Shown here one piece after another: positions 27,479-36,301 of a stretch of 64,000 nucleotides of DNA (position 1 is its first letter; every line of letters begins with the position of its first letter). The stretch lies in contig DLKC01000084.1 in NCBI GenBank assembly GCA_002478885.1, positions 1 to 64,000 on the forward strand, given 5' to 3'. This DNA is from Chitinophagaceae bacterium UBA7600. GTDB lineage: Bacteria; Bacteroidota; Bacteroidia; Chitinophagales; Chitinophagaceae. Position numbers and translations under genes: made by a program. The notes beneath the pieces are model-generated. The model ran no database searches. It was not told the origin of the DNA and saw only the letters and a list, made by a program, of their open reading frames with translations.

Positions 27479-28698
27479 TATCGGAAAGTTTGTTACAAAA
27501 CACAGTAAGCAGAAAAACTTTGTCTGTCGGGCTACCTGTCAGAGCGGGTAGAGCTCCTGCAAAGCACACTATCGGGTTCGGGGAAAGAATGCTGGTACTC
27601 TTTTTTATGAACCTGCAGGCTGTATTTATCGTTTGCAAAGCGGTTAAAAGCCCCGCTTTGATTTGGAAAACGCTTGGCAAACTTATTAGGCTGAAACAAA
27701 ATCTCTGGGGCGGGAACCATCAGCGCATGCAAAAGATCAATGGCCGGTATCATTTGCATTTGTATGCACCGGCCTGGCCATCGAAAGCGCATGATGTGAT
27801 GATAAAAAACGAAGCATTGCACCAGGCTTTTCCTTTAACATACAACTCCAACAAAACTTTTATTTTTCTTGCGGTAACCCGCAAGTGCCCGCTTCGCTGC
27901 GAACACTGTTTTGAATGGGAAAACCTAAACCACAAAGAATCATTCAGCCGCGAAGAGTTGATGCAGGTTGTTGACCTGTACCAGCAGGAAGGCATTTTGC
28001 AAATACATTTAAGCGGTGGCGAACCCATGGTAAGACTGAACGATCTTGAAGCCATCATCGGCCATGCGAAAACCAAAAGCGACTGTTTTGTGCTTACTTC
28101 AGGATTTAATTGTACAACTGAAAATGCGCTTCGGTTGAAAGCCGCCGGGTGCAAAGGGGTTATCGTTAGCATCGATCATTACCTGCCTGAAATACACAAC
28201 GCGTTCCGGCATCATCCGGGCATTTTTCAACAAGCGGTTAATGCTGTAAATGCCTCGTTGCAGGCAGGCATGCTCACCGGCATTTCCGTTTGCACTACCC
28301 GCGAATTTATTAACGAAGGTCACCTGCTGCCTTATCTCGAGTTTGCCAAAAAGCTCGGGGTGCATTATGTACAGTTGCTTGAGCCGAGGGACGTTGGCCA
28401 CTATGCCGGAAAAAATGTTTTGCTTGATGAACCCCAATTAAAAGTGCTGGAGTCTTTTTTTATTGAGATCAACAGTAAACCGGCTTACAAGGAATATCCC
28501 ACGGTGTTGTATCATGGTTACCACCAGCGGCGAATGGGCTGTTATACCGGCTCCCACAGCGTTTATATTGACAGTGCCGGCGATGTTCACGCCTGCCCGT
28601 TTTGCCACACAAAATCCTACAATATAAGAGATATGCTGCAGGCGAGGCAACTCCCGGCCAACCTAAGCGTGTGCCCATCGTACGGTAATGCACGATGA
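27475..28698 (+). CDS. radical SAM protein with C-terminal Cys-rich (SPASM-like) region
   Basis: The product has 407 residues. The radical SAM cluster site is CPLRCEHC (Cys138, 142, 145), and the SAM-binding motif LSGGEP is near residue 177. C-terminal cysteines (GCYTG, ACPFC, VCPSYGNAR) suggest one auxiliary cluster, as in SPASM or twitch proteins. The N-terminal 130 residues are unusual, with a hydrophobic stretch near 40-65 that may dock it at the membrane. The start codon overlaps the sulfotransferase stop codon (ATGA), so the two are coupled. Candidates are modification of the operon's lipid or of a protein. An anSME role (sulfatase activation) is possible but not indicated by context. 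Confidence 0.88.
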   Translation: MISESLLQNTVSRKTLSVGLPVRAGRAPAKHTIGFGERMLVLFFMNLQAVFIVCKAVKSPALIWKTLGKLIRLKQNLWGGNHQRMQKINGRYHLHLYAPAWPSKAHDVMIKNEALHQAFPLTYNSNKTFIFLAVTRKCPLRCEHCFEWENLNHKESFSREELMQVVDLYQQEGILQIHLSGGEPMVRLNDLEAIIGHAKTKSDCFVLTSGFNCTTENALRLKAAGCKGVIVSIDHYLPEIHNAFRHHPGIFQQAVNAVNASLQAGMLTGISVCTTREFINEGHLLPYLEFAKKLGVHYVQLLEPRDVGHYAGKNVLLDEPQLKVLESFFIEINSKPAYKEYPTVLYHGYHQRRMGCYTGSHSVYIDSAGDVHACPFCHTKSYNIRDMLQARQLPANLSVCPSYGNAR

Positions 28699-29160
28699 TT
28701 TTTTTGTCCCCGGCTTTGGCAACACAGTGGCAGCTTCCGTTGCGTCGCACTCTTCAACTTTCTTATCGCAGTTCAGCCATACCAAAACATAAAAGGATAC
28801 CACTTTTCAGTGATATCCTTCCAGGAATTTTAAAACGGGGAATCAGTTTTCTGGGCTGAGATACTATTCGGAGTATCAACTTCCTCGTTTCCAAAGGGCT
28901 TCTTAAATTAACAATGGTATTCAGTCGGTTGATACATTCGCTAAAAATGCACCGGATATTGAACATTTATTGTATCAGTTCTTTATGCCTGCTATCGCTG
29001 CCTGCTTCTCAAATTTAAACAATCTTCCTTTCCTGAAACAGCTACCGCTCCAATATTTTATTTATTACTATATAAAAGTAAATGAATTGATACATCTGTC
29101 TTTTGCAAACTTATTCACACTGTTGTATAAGTTAAGTGGCTTGTATAGGAGAACCATCAA
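28699..29160. other. 462-bp gap after the lipid operon
   Basis: It contains one half repeat element (28708-28758) and an imperfect inverted repeat AAGGATACCACT / AGTGATATCCTT (28793-28820) that could be a terminator. Two short frames were judged non-coding. Confidence 0.5.
28708..28758 (-). repeat. single repeat arm after the lipid operon
   Basis: The arm has outer end CCCGGCTTTGGCAAC at 28708 and core GTTGCGTCGCACTCTTCAAC at 28739-28758. No right arm was found. Confidence 0.85.
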
Positions 29161-31101
29161 TTACAGTTGGGATTCCAGGTTCATGATTTCTTCGAAAAGC
29201 TTTTCATACTGGCCGGTGGCAGTATTTATTTTTTCCTGAGTGGTCTTATAGGCGGCTTCCAACTGCTGAAACTTGCTCACGTCAGCATAATTCTCCGGCC
29301 TTGCAAGGTCGGCTTCCACCTGCTCTTTGGTTGCATTGAGGGTATTGATCTGTTCTTCCAGCCTGGCAAATTGTTTCTGTAATCTCTGCAGGTCTTTTTT
29401 CTGTTCCCTGTTTTCGGCAACTATAGGGGCCGGCTTTGCTGCAGCCTGCACTGGTTCAGGTTTGGGTTCTGTTTTTTGTTTTGCCGCTTCCGCTTTCAGT
29501 TTTTCCGCTTTCTCCTTCCATTCGGCCCACTCATCATAACTGCCCTTAAACACCCTTATTTTATGGTCGTCGATTTCCCAGATCGTGTTTGCCAGTTTCG
29601 AAATAAAATACCTGTCGTGGCTTACAAAAATCAACGTGCCTTCATATTTTTTCAGTGCTTCCACCAGCAATTCCACGCTGTGCATGTCGAGGTGGTTGGT
29701 AGGCTCATCGAGCATCAGGAAATTGGCTTTGCTGGTAATTACTTTTGCGAGTGCCACCCTGGCTTTTTCCCCACCACTCAGTACCCTTATTTTTTTCTCT
29801 ACATCATCTCCGCTGAAAAGAAAACACCCCAGCAAAGACCGGAGTTCGAGCTCTGTCTTACCGCTGCCGCAAAGTTTCATTTCATCAAGTACGTTGTTGT
29901 TAATGTCAAGGGCCTCGAGCTGGTGCTGGGCGTAGAAGCTCTCTTCCACATTGTGTCCCCAGACCCGCTGTCCCTCGAAGGTCTCATGCCCGGCGATCAT
30001 ACGCAGCAGGGTAGACTTTCCCTTTCCGTTCGCACCGATCAACGCGATCTTATCACCGCGGTCTATTTCAGCTTCGGCGTTTTCGGTAATGGTGATGCTG
30101 CCAAACTTTTTGGTAGCATGTTTAAGTGTTGCCAGCACCCGTCCTGGCTGTTTGTCAACCTGGAAGTTAATGCGGAGATTGGGCCTTTCTATTTCAACCT
30201 GTTCCACCCGCTCAAGTTTGTCGAGCCGCTTCATGGCACTCTGCGCTGCGGCTGCCTTTGATGCTTTGGCTTTAAACCGCTCTATAAACCGTTCCTGTTG
30301 TCTTATATAGTCTTGCTGGTTTTCAAAAGCCCGTTGCTGCATTTCAATGCGTAACGCTTTTTCGGTTTCGTAGTAGGAATAGCTGCCGGAATAAATATGC
30401 AGTTCCTGCTGGTAAATCTCCACGATCTTGTTCACCATCCGGTCGAGAAAATACTTATCATGGCTTACGATCACCACGCTGCCTTTGTAATGCTGCAGGT
30501 ATTTTTCGAGCCATTCGATGGAGGGAAGGTCGAGGTGGTTGGTCGGTTCATCGAGCAGCAGCACATCGGGCTGCTGCAGGATCATTTTGGCCAGCAATAC
30601 GCGCATTCTCCATCCACCGCTGAACTGTTTGTAAGGCCGGGCCAGGTCTTCGTTGGCAAACCCGAGGCCCTGCAACACTTCTTCGGAGCGGTGGTGGATA
30701 CTGTAGCCGTCGAGCATGTCCATCTGGTGCAGCTTATCTGCATAGTCGTGTGCCAGTTTTTCATCGCCGGTTATTTCGAGCTCCCTGCCCATTTCTTCTA
30801 TTTCTTTCTCCAGCTTTTTCACCTGTTCAAAAGCACCCATGGCCACTTCGAGGATAGAGTCGTTGGTATCAAAGCTCAGAAGGTCCTGGTGGAGGTAACC
30901 GATGGTTGTATCGCGGCTTTTTTCCACGGTGCCGGCGGAGGGTTGGTATTCGCCCACCAGCAGTTTTAGCATGGTAGATTTGCCGGTTCCGTTATAACCG
31001 ATCAGGCCAATGCGGTCGCCCGGCTGGATATGCCAGGTAGCATCTGCTACAATTACCCTTGCGCCAAACTCAAACGTCACGTTATTTAAACCAATAAGCA
31101 T
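29161..31101 (-). CDS. ABC-F family ATPase
   Basis: The product has 646 residues with two ABC domains and no membrane segments, the ABC-F arrangement (EttA/Uup/YheS type) that acts on ribosomes. Walker A motifs are GYNGTGKST (35-43) and GANGKGKST in the second half. Signature motifs are FSGGWRMR and LSGGEKAR, and both halves carry LLDEPTNHLD or LMLDEPTNHLD. A charged interdomain linker follows the first domain. The C-terminal region (about 535-646) is coiled-coil with a Lys/Glu/Ala/Pro-rich hinge, as in Uup-like members. An antibiotic resistance role cannot be read from sequence. A candidate -7 box lies 20 bp upstream. Confidence 0.94.
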   Translation of the reverse strand: MLIGLNNVTFEFGARVIVADATWHIQPGDRIGLIGYNGTGKSTMLKLLVGEYQPSAGTVEKSRDTTIGYLHQDLLSFDTNDSILEVAMGAFEQVKKLEKEIEEMGRELEITGDEKLAHDYADKLHQMDMLDGYSIHHRSEEVLQGLGFANEDLARPYKQFSGGWRMRVLLAKMILQQPDVLLLDEPTNHLDLPSIEWLEKYLQHYKGSVVIVSHDKYFLDRMVNKIVEIYQQELHIYSGSYSYYETEKALRIEMQQRAFENQQDYIRQQERFIERFKAKASKAAAAQSAMKRLDKLERVEQVEIERPNLRINFQVDKQPGRVLATLKHATKKFGSITITENAEAEIDRGDKIALIGANGKGKSTLLRMIAGHETFEGQRVWGHNVEESFYAQHQLEALDINNNVLDEMKLCGSGKTELELRSLLGCFLFSGDDVEKKIRVLSGGEKARVALAKVITSKANFLMLDEPTNHLDMHSVELLVEALKKYEGTLIFVSHDRYFISKLANTIWEIDDHKIRVFKGSYDEWAEWKEKAEKLKAEAAKQKTEPKPEPVQAAAKPAPIVAENREQKKDLQRLQKQFARLEEQINTLNATKEQVEADLARPENYADVSKFQQLEAAYKTTQEKINTATGQYEKLFEEIMNLESQL

Positions 31102-31120
31102 GCTTCAAAAAATTGAAGCG

Positions 31121-31128
31121 CAAAACTA
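31121..31128 (-). promoter_or_regulatory. candidate -7 box of ABC-F gene
   Basis: The minus-strand sequence TAGTTTTG fits TAnnTTTG. A TTTG lies at 31146-31143, only 14 bp upstream, which is closer than usual. Confidence 0.4.
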
Positions 31129-31464
31129 CTTAAACGCAGCATCAAACAGGCGTATATTTTTGTTGGTTTTTTCCATTTATATCCGGCGGGAGTGAAGACC
31201 TGCTATTGCAGGAGGATAGCTGTTTACCAGTAGTATTGGCTTTAAAGGTATCCGGAAGAAAGGGGCAGTTGGTGGTTTATTTATGGATCAATGGATTCCA
31301 AATACCGGGGAAATGTTGCACTAATAATGGAAACGGTACTAAAAATTATTGGCAGCATTACTAATTGAGTGGGGTGATTTTTACCATCGAAACCTGAAAA
31401 AGGATTTCCAGACCGGGCAAAAGCGGTTTTTGCCGGGTAAAAAGGCCAATTCCTGAAAGGCCAA

Positions 31465-31519
31465 CTACCAACTCCCTACCAACCATCTACCAAGTATGTA
31501 CCAAGTATCTACCAAGTAA
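31465..31519 (+). repeat. five tandem 11-bp units, CTACCAAsTAt
   Basis: The units are CTACCAACTCC, CTACCAACCAT, CTACCAAGTAT, GTACCAAGTAT and CTACCAAGTAA, without gaps. A sixth degenerate unit GGCCTAAGTAA follows. The period of 11 bp is about one helical turn. Confidence 0.85.
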
Positions 31520-31678
31520 GGCCTAAGTAAGGGGCTCTCTTGTACTGAAAAAACCTTAAAGGCACTTTTTGTAAAAAGTGATTTGGCCCGGCACTCATAA
31601 GCGACGTTGCCGGTAAAGCTTCACACAGCATCATAATGATACCTTTTTAGCCTTACAATATTTACCCGGTTTCCTTTT

Positions 31679-33166
31679 TTATGGAGTAGTGTTCCTGTTA
31701 ATTGCTGTTCCTGGGGCCGTATGCTGGCCGCCCCGTGACACATAGATCGTGCATGCGTTATCGTCCCGGAGCTGGCATTTTGTGCGTCTGTTGACACAAT
31801 CCATGAACCTGGTGGTAATGAGTTTTGCGGCCACGTTGTTCATGACTGCGCTGAAGAATGTTGCGGTGCGGCCGGCAATATAATCATATACATCCCACTC
31901 AGATTTAAGGCCTGTGCCAAAGTCGCTTTTGAAAAAACTGTTGTCGCTACAGGTGTCGCATTTGTCCATCCCGTGCTTCATGTCGGTGTCGACGTATTCT
32001 TCGGTGGCAATGGCTTTTGACCGCAGGACCTGGTAGAGCGGATCGGCGCCGAGGCTGACAGCGTCTTCGGTGTTAATGTTATTATCGAGTGAGAAAGCAT
32101 TACCGAAAGCAAGACAATTTCTCTCTGTGTTATAATTGACGCGTCTTTTACCGCCAAGACTGTCGGCGGCGAAATAGAGGTATTGTTTCGCAAAGCTTAC
32201 AATGTTGTCGTTAAGCCCCTGGAACGAAATCAATGCGGGGATGTTGGTATTGGCAGCTAAGAAATCAGCCGGGTTACTCCAGCAGTTTTTAGGAATGGTA
32301 AGATTGCCCCACATATTGAGCACCCCCCTGATCTTGGAAAAGAAACTGATACCGGTATCCCCGATATAAAAAGGGGCATCGAGGTCGCCCAAGACACGGC
32401 TGGGGAACCCATAGGCAGAATCGACCTGCCCCTGTCTTTCGCAGTATGCGGCATTCATTGCCAGGATGCTTCCGGCACTTATGCCGGCAAGGAAAATCTT
32501 GGTTGTATCGATATTGAAATTACCGCCGTTTTTATTTACCTGCTGCCGGTAAATGATGGTACGCAACAGGCCTCTTACATCCTGCGAGCCGCGGTATATG
32601 GCGAGTGCCTGCTGGGCGGACAGGTAATTGTAACCGCTTGGCGCGATGCGGGGATCTTCCAACACACCTGTCCTGTATTCCGGATCGAACACAACAAAAC
32701 CTCTTTTGGCCAGTTCATGTGACAGGACGAGTATACCATGGTTGTCCTGCGAGGAGCATTCGTAAAATGAGCCGCCATGCAAAAGGACGATACAAGCCAG
32801 CGGGCAGGTAATCTTGTTGCCATTGAGGCTGTCGGGCCAGAATACGCTATAGGTTAAATTTTCGGGGTTGTCGGTGCAATAAACCGTTAACGGATCGAGT
32901 GTATCGCAGGACCTGTTGGGATCGTTTGCGTACAGGACATCTTTGTAATATAACGCCGCTTTGCTGTTTTTTCCATACACAAGCGACTTGTTGCCGGAAA
33001 GAGAATCCAATACAAGGTTGGGAATGGTATCGGAAAGATCGTTTTTACAATAAGCGCCGGCGAGATTTTTACAAAAGCCTGCTGGGCCTTCGGTCTGTGC
33101 ATATGATGTATTGATGATGAGCAATAACAGCATGTTGCAACCGGCAAGCGGGATTTTATGGTGCAT
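31679..33166 (-). CDS. secreted alpha/beta-hydrolase (carboxylesterase-like)
   Basis: The product has 495 residues with a signal peptide (ending TSYAQ, about residue 24). The oxyanion hole is HGGSFYE and the nucleophile elbow is GISAGS, both in the esterase/lipase order. A probable catalytic histidine is in DMKHGMDKC. The N-terminal part and the last 60 residues are rich in cysteine (for example FCKNLAGAYCKND and MDCVNRRTKCQLRDDNAC), suggesting disulfide-stabilised extracellular structure. No type IX sorting domain was recognised at the C-terminus. The gene stands alone on the minus strand. Confidence 0.88.
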   Translation of the reverse strand: MHHKIPLAGCNMLLLLIINTSYAQTEGPAGFCKNLAGAYCKNDLSDTIPNLVLDSLSGNKSLVYGKNSKAALYYKDVLYANDPNRSCDTLDPLTVYCTDNPENLTYSVFWPDSLNGNKITCPLACIVLLHGGSFYECSSQDNHGILVLSHELAKRGFVVFDPEYRTGVLEDPRIAPSGYNYLSAQQALAIYRGSQDVRGLLRTIIYRQQVNKNGGNFNIDTTKIFLAGISAGSILAMNAAYCERQGQVDSAYGFPSRVLGDLDAPFYIGDTGISFFSKIRGVLNMWGNLTIPKNCWSNPADFLAANTNIPALISFQGLNDNIVSFAKQYLYFAADSLGGKRRVNYNTERNCLAFGNAFSLDNNINTEDAVSLGADPLYQVLRSKAIATEEYVDTDMKHGMDKCDTCSDNSFFKSDFGTGLKSEWDVYDYIAGRTATFFSAVMNNVAAKLITTRFMDCVNRRTKCQLRDDNACTIYVSRGGQHTAPGTAINRNTTP

Positions 33167-33460
33167 AAAGACAGGTTAACAGGTGACGGAATATTTATTG
33201 TAAAACTATACAGTAGATAAATCCGTTGCCGCTACATAAGTATGTGGGTATATAAGCGCTAACACAATATGTCAACTATTCCAGGCGGTATGGCTGGTTT
33301 TTGAATAGTTGTTTTTATGGTGACCGCTTGATAAGCGGACAAAAAGCTAAACGGAGCGTCGCAAGCAAAGCTTAATGCTTGTACAGGCGCCGGCGACTAA
33401 ATAAATATTTCTTTATTCGTCTTTGCTATCGCAATATCTTAGCAGTTAAAAAATAGTAAC
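33167..33460. other. divergent promoter region
   Basis: This 294-bp gap between divergent genes has a hairpin CCGCTT-GAT-AAGCGG (33324-33338). A GCGTCGCAAGC string near 33357 faintly resembles the repeat core but was not counted as a copy. Confidence 0.4.
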
Positions 33461-34240
33461 ATGAGCATGCGCAAATTACCAATGGCGGTATTGTTCCAAC
33501 TGTTGTTCCTGGGCGCTTTCGCCAAAGCGGAGAACCGCGAGTATTACCAGATAACAGTATATCATTATAAGAGTGCTGCACAGGAAGCGGTTATCGACAA
33601 CTATCTCAAGGATGCTTTGTTGCCTGCGTTGCATAGGACGGGCATGCATAACATTGGTGTTTTTAAACCAGTTGCCAACGACACGGCTACAGATAAAATC
33701 ATTTATGTTTTTGAGACCATAAAAAGGCCGGAGGAGGTGCTTGACATACGCAAAAAGCTGGATGCTGACAAAGATTATCAAATGGCGGGTAAGGATTATA
33801 TAGACGCATCGTACAAAACACCACCTTATGTAAGGATGGAAAATATTTTGTTGTATGCTTTTCCACTGGCGGCGAGGATGGAAGCACCGAGATTGTCATC
33901 TCCTGTAAGCGATAAGATCTATGAACTGCGGAGTTACGAAGGCCCTACCGAAAAGCTGTACCGGAATAAAGTGACCATGTTTAACGCGGGTGATGAGGTC
34001 GGCCTGTTTAAACGGCTTGGTTTTAACGCAGTTTTTTATGCCGAAGTGATTGCGGGAAGCAAAATGCCCAACCTTATGTATATGACCTGCTTTGAGAACA
34101 TGCAGCAAAGGGAAGATCACTGGAAAGCTTTTGGAGATGACCCGCAGTGGAAAAAACTCGTTGCTGCGCCCGAATACCAGAACAATGTTTCGCATGCCGA
34201 CATTATTTTAATGAAGGCTACGGCTTATTCTGATTTCTGA
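33461..34240 (+). CDS. NIPSNAP family protein, secreted
   Basis: The product has 259 residues with a signal peptide (MSMRKLPMAVLFQLL...FAKA, about 22 residues) and two ferredoxin-like NIPSNAP domains, about residues 25-125 (YYQITVYHYK...IGVFKPV) and 145-259 (KIYELRSYEGP...DHWKAFGDDPQWKKL). The function of this family is not established. Secreted Bacteroidota members occur near oxidoreductases or sugar enzymes, but no such partner is adjacent here. A strong terminator shared with the convergent lpdA follows. Confidence 0.93.
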   Translation: MSMRKLPMAVLFQLLFLGAFAKAENREYYQITVYHYKSAAQEAVIDNYLKDALLPALHRTGMHNIGVFKPVANDTATDKIIYVFETIKRPEEVLDIRKKLDADKDYQMAGKDYIDASYKTPPYVRMENILLYAFPLAARMEAPRLSSPVSDKIYELRSYEGPTEKLYRNKVTMFNAGDEVGLFKRLGFNAVFYAEVIAGSKMPNLMYMTCFENMQQREDHWKAFGDDPQWKKLVAAPEYQNNVSHADIILMKATAYSDF

Positions 34241-34262
34241 TAAATATCAGCATTCATACAAT

Positions 34263-34294
34263 AAAAAAGGAGTTCAACAGAACTCCTTTTTTAT
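34263..34294. terminator. bidirectional terminator between NIPSNAP gene and lpdA
   Basis: The stem AAAAAAGGAGTTC-AACA-GAACTCCTTTTTT lies between convergent genes, with A- and T-runs on the two sides. Confidence 0.92.
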
Positions 34295-34314
34295 TATCGT
34301 AACTGAACTAAGCG

Positions 34315-35724
34315 TTAAATATCGATCGCTTCACCATACGCTGCGGCGGTAGCTTCTTTCAGGCCTTCGCTCATCGTGGGGTGGGGGTGAATGGCATTTA
34401 ATATTTCATGTGCCGTGGTTTCGAGTTTGCGGGCAACCACTGCTTCGGCAATCATTTCGGTTACGTTGAAACCGATCATATGGCAACCGAGGAACTCGCC
34501 ATATTTTGCATCGTAGATCACCTTTACAAAACCTTCGGTAGCACCGGCAGCGCTGGCCTTTCCGCTGGCCATAAAAGGAAACTTGCCCACTTTAATGTCG
34601 TAGCCTGCATCTTTTGCTGCTTTCTCCGTCATGCCAACACTAGCCACTTCGGGAACACAGTATGTGCAACCCGGCACGTTGCCATAGTCGATGCCTTCCG
34701 GCTGGTGATGGAATTTCTTTTCGAGGTAGCCGATGTATTCAGCCGCATTGATGCCTTCCTTGCTGGCTTTATGCGCCAGGGCCTGGTTTGGCGTGCAATC
34801 ACCAATGGCGAAGATGCCAGGCACATTTGTTTGCAGGTATTTATCGGTAACAATTCTCCCTTTTTCTGTTTTTATGCCGTTTTCTTCCAGGCCAATGTTT
34901 TCGATATTGGCGATTACACCCACAGCACTTAACACGATGTCGGCTTCAAGAGTAACCGTGCTGCCGTCCTGCTTTTTTACCAGTGCTTTTACGCCGGTGC
35001 CGCTGCCATCCACGCTTTCTACAGAAGCATTGGTCATAATGTCTATGCCCTGCTTTTTAAACTGCTTTTCCAGCTCTTTGGATATTTCTTCATCTTCCAC
35101 GGGCACCACCCTTGGCATAAATTCAACGATGGTAATTTTTGTGCCCATGGCATTGTAGAAATAGGCAAACTCAACACCGATAGCCCCGCTGCCCACAACG
35201 ATCATTGACTTAGGCTGCGTGGGAAGCACCATTGCTTCGCGGTAGCCAATCACTTTTTTGCCATCTTGTTTAAGGTTGGGCAGTTCACGGCTTCTGCCGC
35301 CTGTTGCTATAATAATGTATTTGCCTTCCACCAGTTTTTTGGTACCATCTGCGGCAGTTACTTCCACCTGGCCTTTGGCTTTTATTTTGCCATAGCCCAT
35401 GATCACGTCAATCTTGTTTTTCTTCATCAGAAATTGTACGCCCTTGCTCATTTTATCGGCAACGCCGCGGCTGCGTTTAACTACCGCGGGAAAATCCTGC
35501 TGCACGCCGCTGGCATTGATGCCATAAGCCGAACTGTGTTTCATATAATCGTAAACCTGTGCACTTTTCAACAATGCTTTGGTTGGAATACAACCCCAGT
35601 TAAGACAAATGCCGCCAAGGCTTTCCTTCTCAATAATAGCAACTGAGAAACCTAACTGCGATGCACGTATAGCGGCAGGGTATCCGCCCGGGCCGCTGCC
35701 TATTACAATAACGTCGTAAGCCAT
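34315..35724 (-). CDS. lpdA: dihydrolipoyl dehydrogenase (E3)
   Basis: E3 reoxidises dihydrolipoamide in 2-oxoacid dehydrogenase complexes and the glycine cleavage system. The 469-residue length is standard. The FAD motif GSGPGG is at residues 9-14. The redox-active disulfide is in GGICLNWGCIPTK (Cys40 and Cys45). The NAD motif is VVGSGAIGVEFA. The C-terminal catalytic pair is in HPHPTMSE (His448, Glu453). No E1 or E2 genes are adjacent, so it is a stand-alone copy, and the complex it serves cannot be told from this window. Confidence 0.97.
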   Translation of the reverse strand: MAYDVIVIGSGPGGYPAAIRASQLGFSVAIIEKESLGGICLNWGCIPTKALLKSAQVYDYMKHSSAYGINASGVQQDFPAVVKRSRGVADKMSKGVQFLMKKNKIDVIMGYGKIKAKGQVEVTAADGTKKLVEGKYIIIATGGRSRELPNLKQDGKKVIGYREAMVLPTQPKSMIVVGSGAIGVEFAYFYNAMGTKITIVEFMPRVVPVEDEEISKELEKQFKKQGIDIMTNASVESVDGSGTGVKALVKKQDGSTVTLEADIVLSAVGVIANIENIGLEENGIKTEKGRIVTDKYLQTNVPGIFAIGDCTPNQALAHKASKEGINAAEYIGYLEKKFHHQPEGIDYGNVPGCTYCVPEVASVGMTEKAAKDAGYDIKVGKFPFMASGKASAAGATEGFVKVIYDAKYGEFLGCHMIGFNVTEMIAEAVVARKLETTAHEILNAIHPHPTMSEGLKEATAAAYGEAIDI

Positions 35725-35844
35725 ATGTGTTGAATTATTTTGTGGTTATAAAGAAGGCCAGCGCTTCTTACAGTTGTACATACTGATCGAGCTTTGACCT
35801 TTTGATACAAGCGGCTGCGAAAATACTTTCAAAAACTCAAATAG

Positions 35845-35852
35845 CAAAAGTA
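35845..35852 (-). promoter_or_regulatory. candidate -7 box upstream of lpdA
   Basis: The minus-strand sequence TACTTTTG fits TAnnTTTG about 120 bp before the start codon. That distance implies a long leader, so the call is tentative. Confidence 0.3.
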
Positions 35853-35930
35853 TAGTCTGGTTGAAGCCGGCATTACCAGTTTACGAATCACCTATTTATC
35901 TACCCTTATCTACCCACAAATATCTTTTAG

Positions 35931-36096
35931 GCCCGGCAATGGTACAACATGGCGGCATTACTTGCGTCGCACACCCGCGCGGCTGGTTCACGAATGGGCT
36001 TTCAACAACAATAAAATGAAGGTTGCTGCATTTGTTCCGCAGCACAATTATTCGATACCAGTTAAGGCAGCATTGCCACGCAACAGCAGTCGCCGG
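35931..36096. repeat. repeat element, left arm clear and right arm degenerate
   Basis: The left arm starts GCCCGGCAATGG at 35931 and has core CTTGCGTCGCACAC at 35961-35974. The right arm is only suggested by CACGCAACAGCAG near 36077 and GCCGG at 36092. Confidence 0.6.
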
Positions 36097-36301
36097 ATTG
36101 CCAACAGCCAGCAATGAATTATGGCAACATGCAACTGACCGGTAAAAACAACATTGGCCCGGGTTGCTGCATGCGGACGATGCAGTAGCCCAGGCCAAGT
36201 GCTTATGATGTATGTGCCAGTAGTGGTGTTGCCCCGCTGAACAGGTAAGCGATTTAATAAACCGCTTTGCCGGGCAAGCAAACTGCCTACAGTTTGAAAA
36301 C

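Larger units (their letters stand above)
31102..31678. other. 577-bp gap with tandem repeats
   Basis: It lies between the ABC-F start and the esterase 3' end. It contains the five-unit 11-bp array (31465-31519) and a perfect palindrome CACTTTTTGTAAAAAGTG (31563-31580) that could serve as terminator for the esterase gene. No gene was seen. Confidence 0.55.
35725..36301. other. 577-bp gap between lpdA and the DUF4136 gene
   Basis: It holds one clear half repeat element at 35931-35976 and a degenerate right arm (CACGCAACAG at 36077). The remainder is rich in GTTGC/GCAAC words and a small CTGCAT/ATGCAG hairpin near 36170. I saw no convincing gene. Confidence 0.5.

Noticed and set aside
28763-29239. 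Short frames in the gap after the lipid operon
   Set aside because: They are low-complexity, on both strands, and lack start context or recognisable features.
33350-33395. GCGTCGCAAGC string resembling the repeat core
   Set aside because: It matches only part of the core and lacks arm sequence, so it was not counted as a copy.
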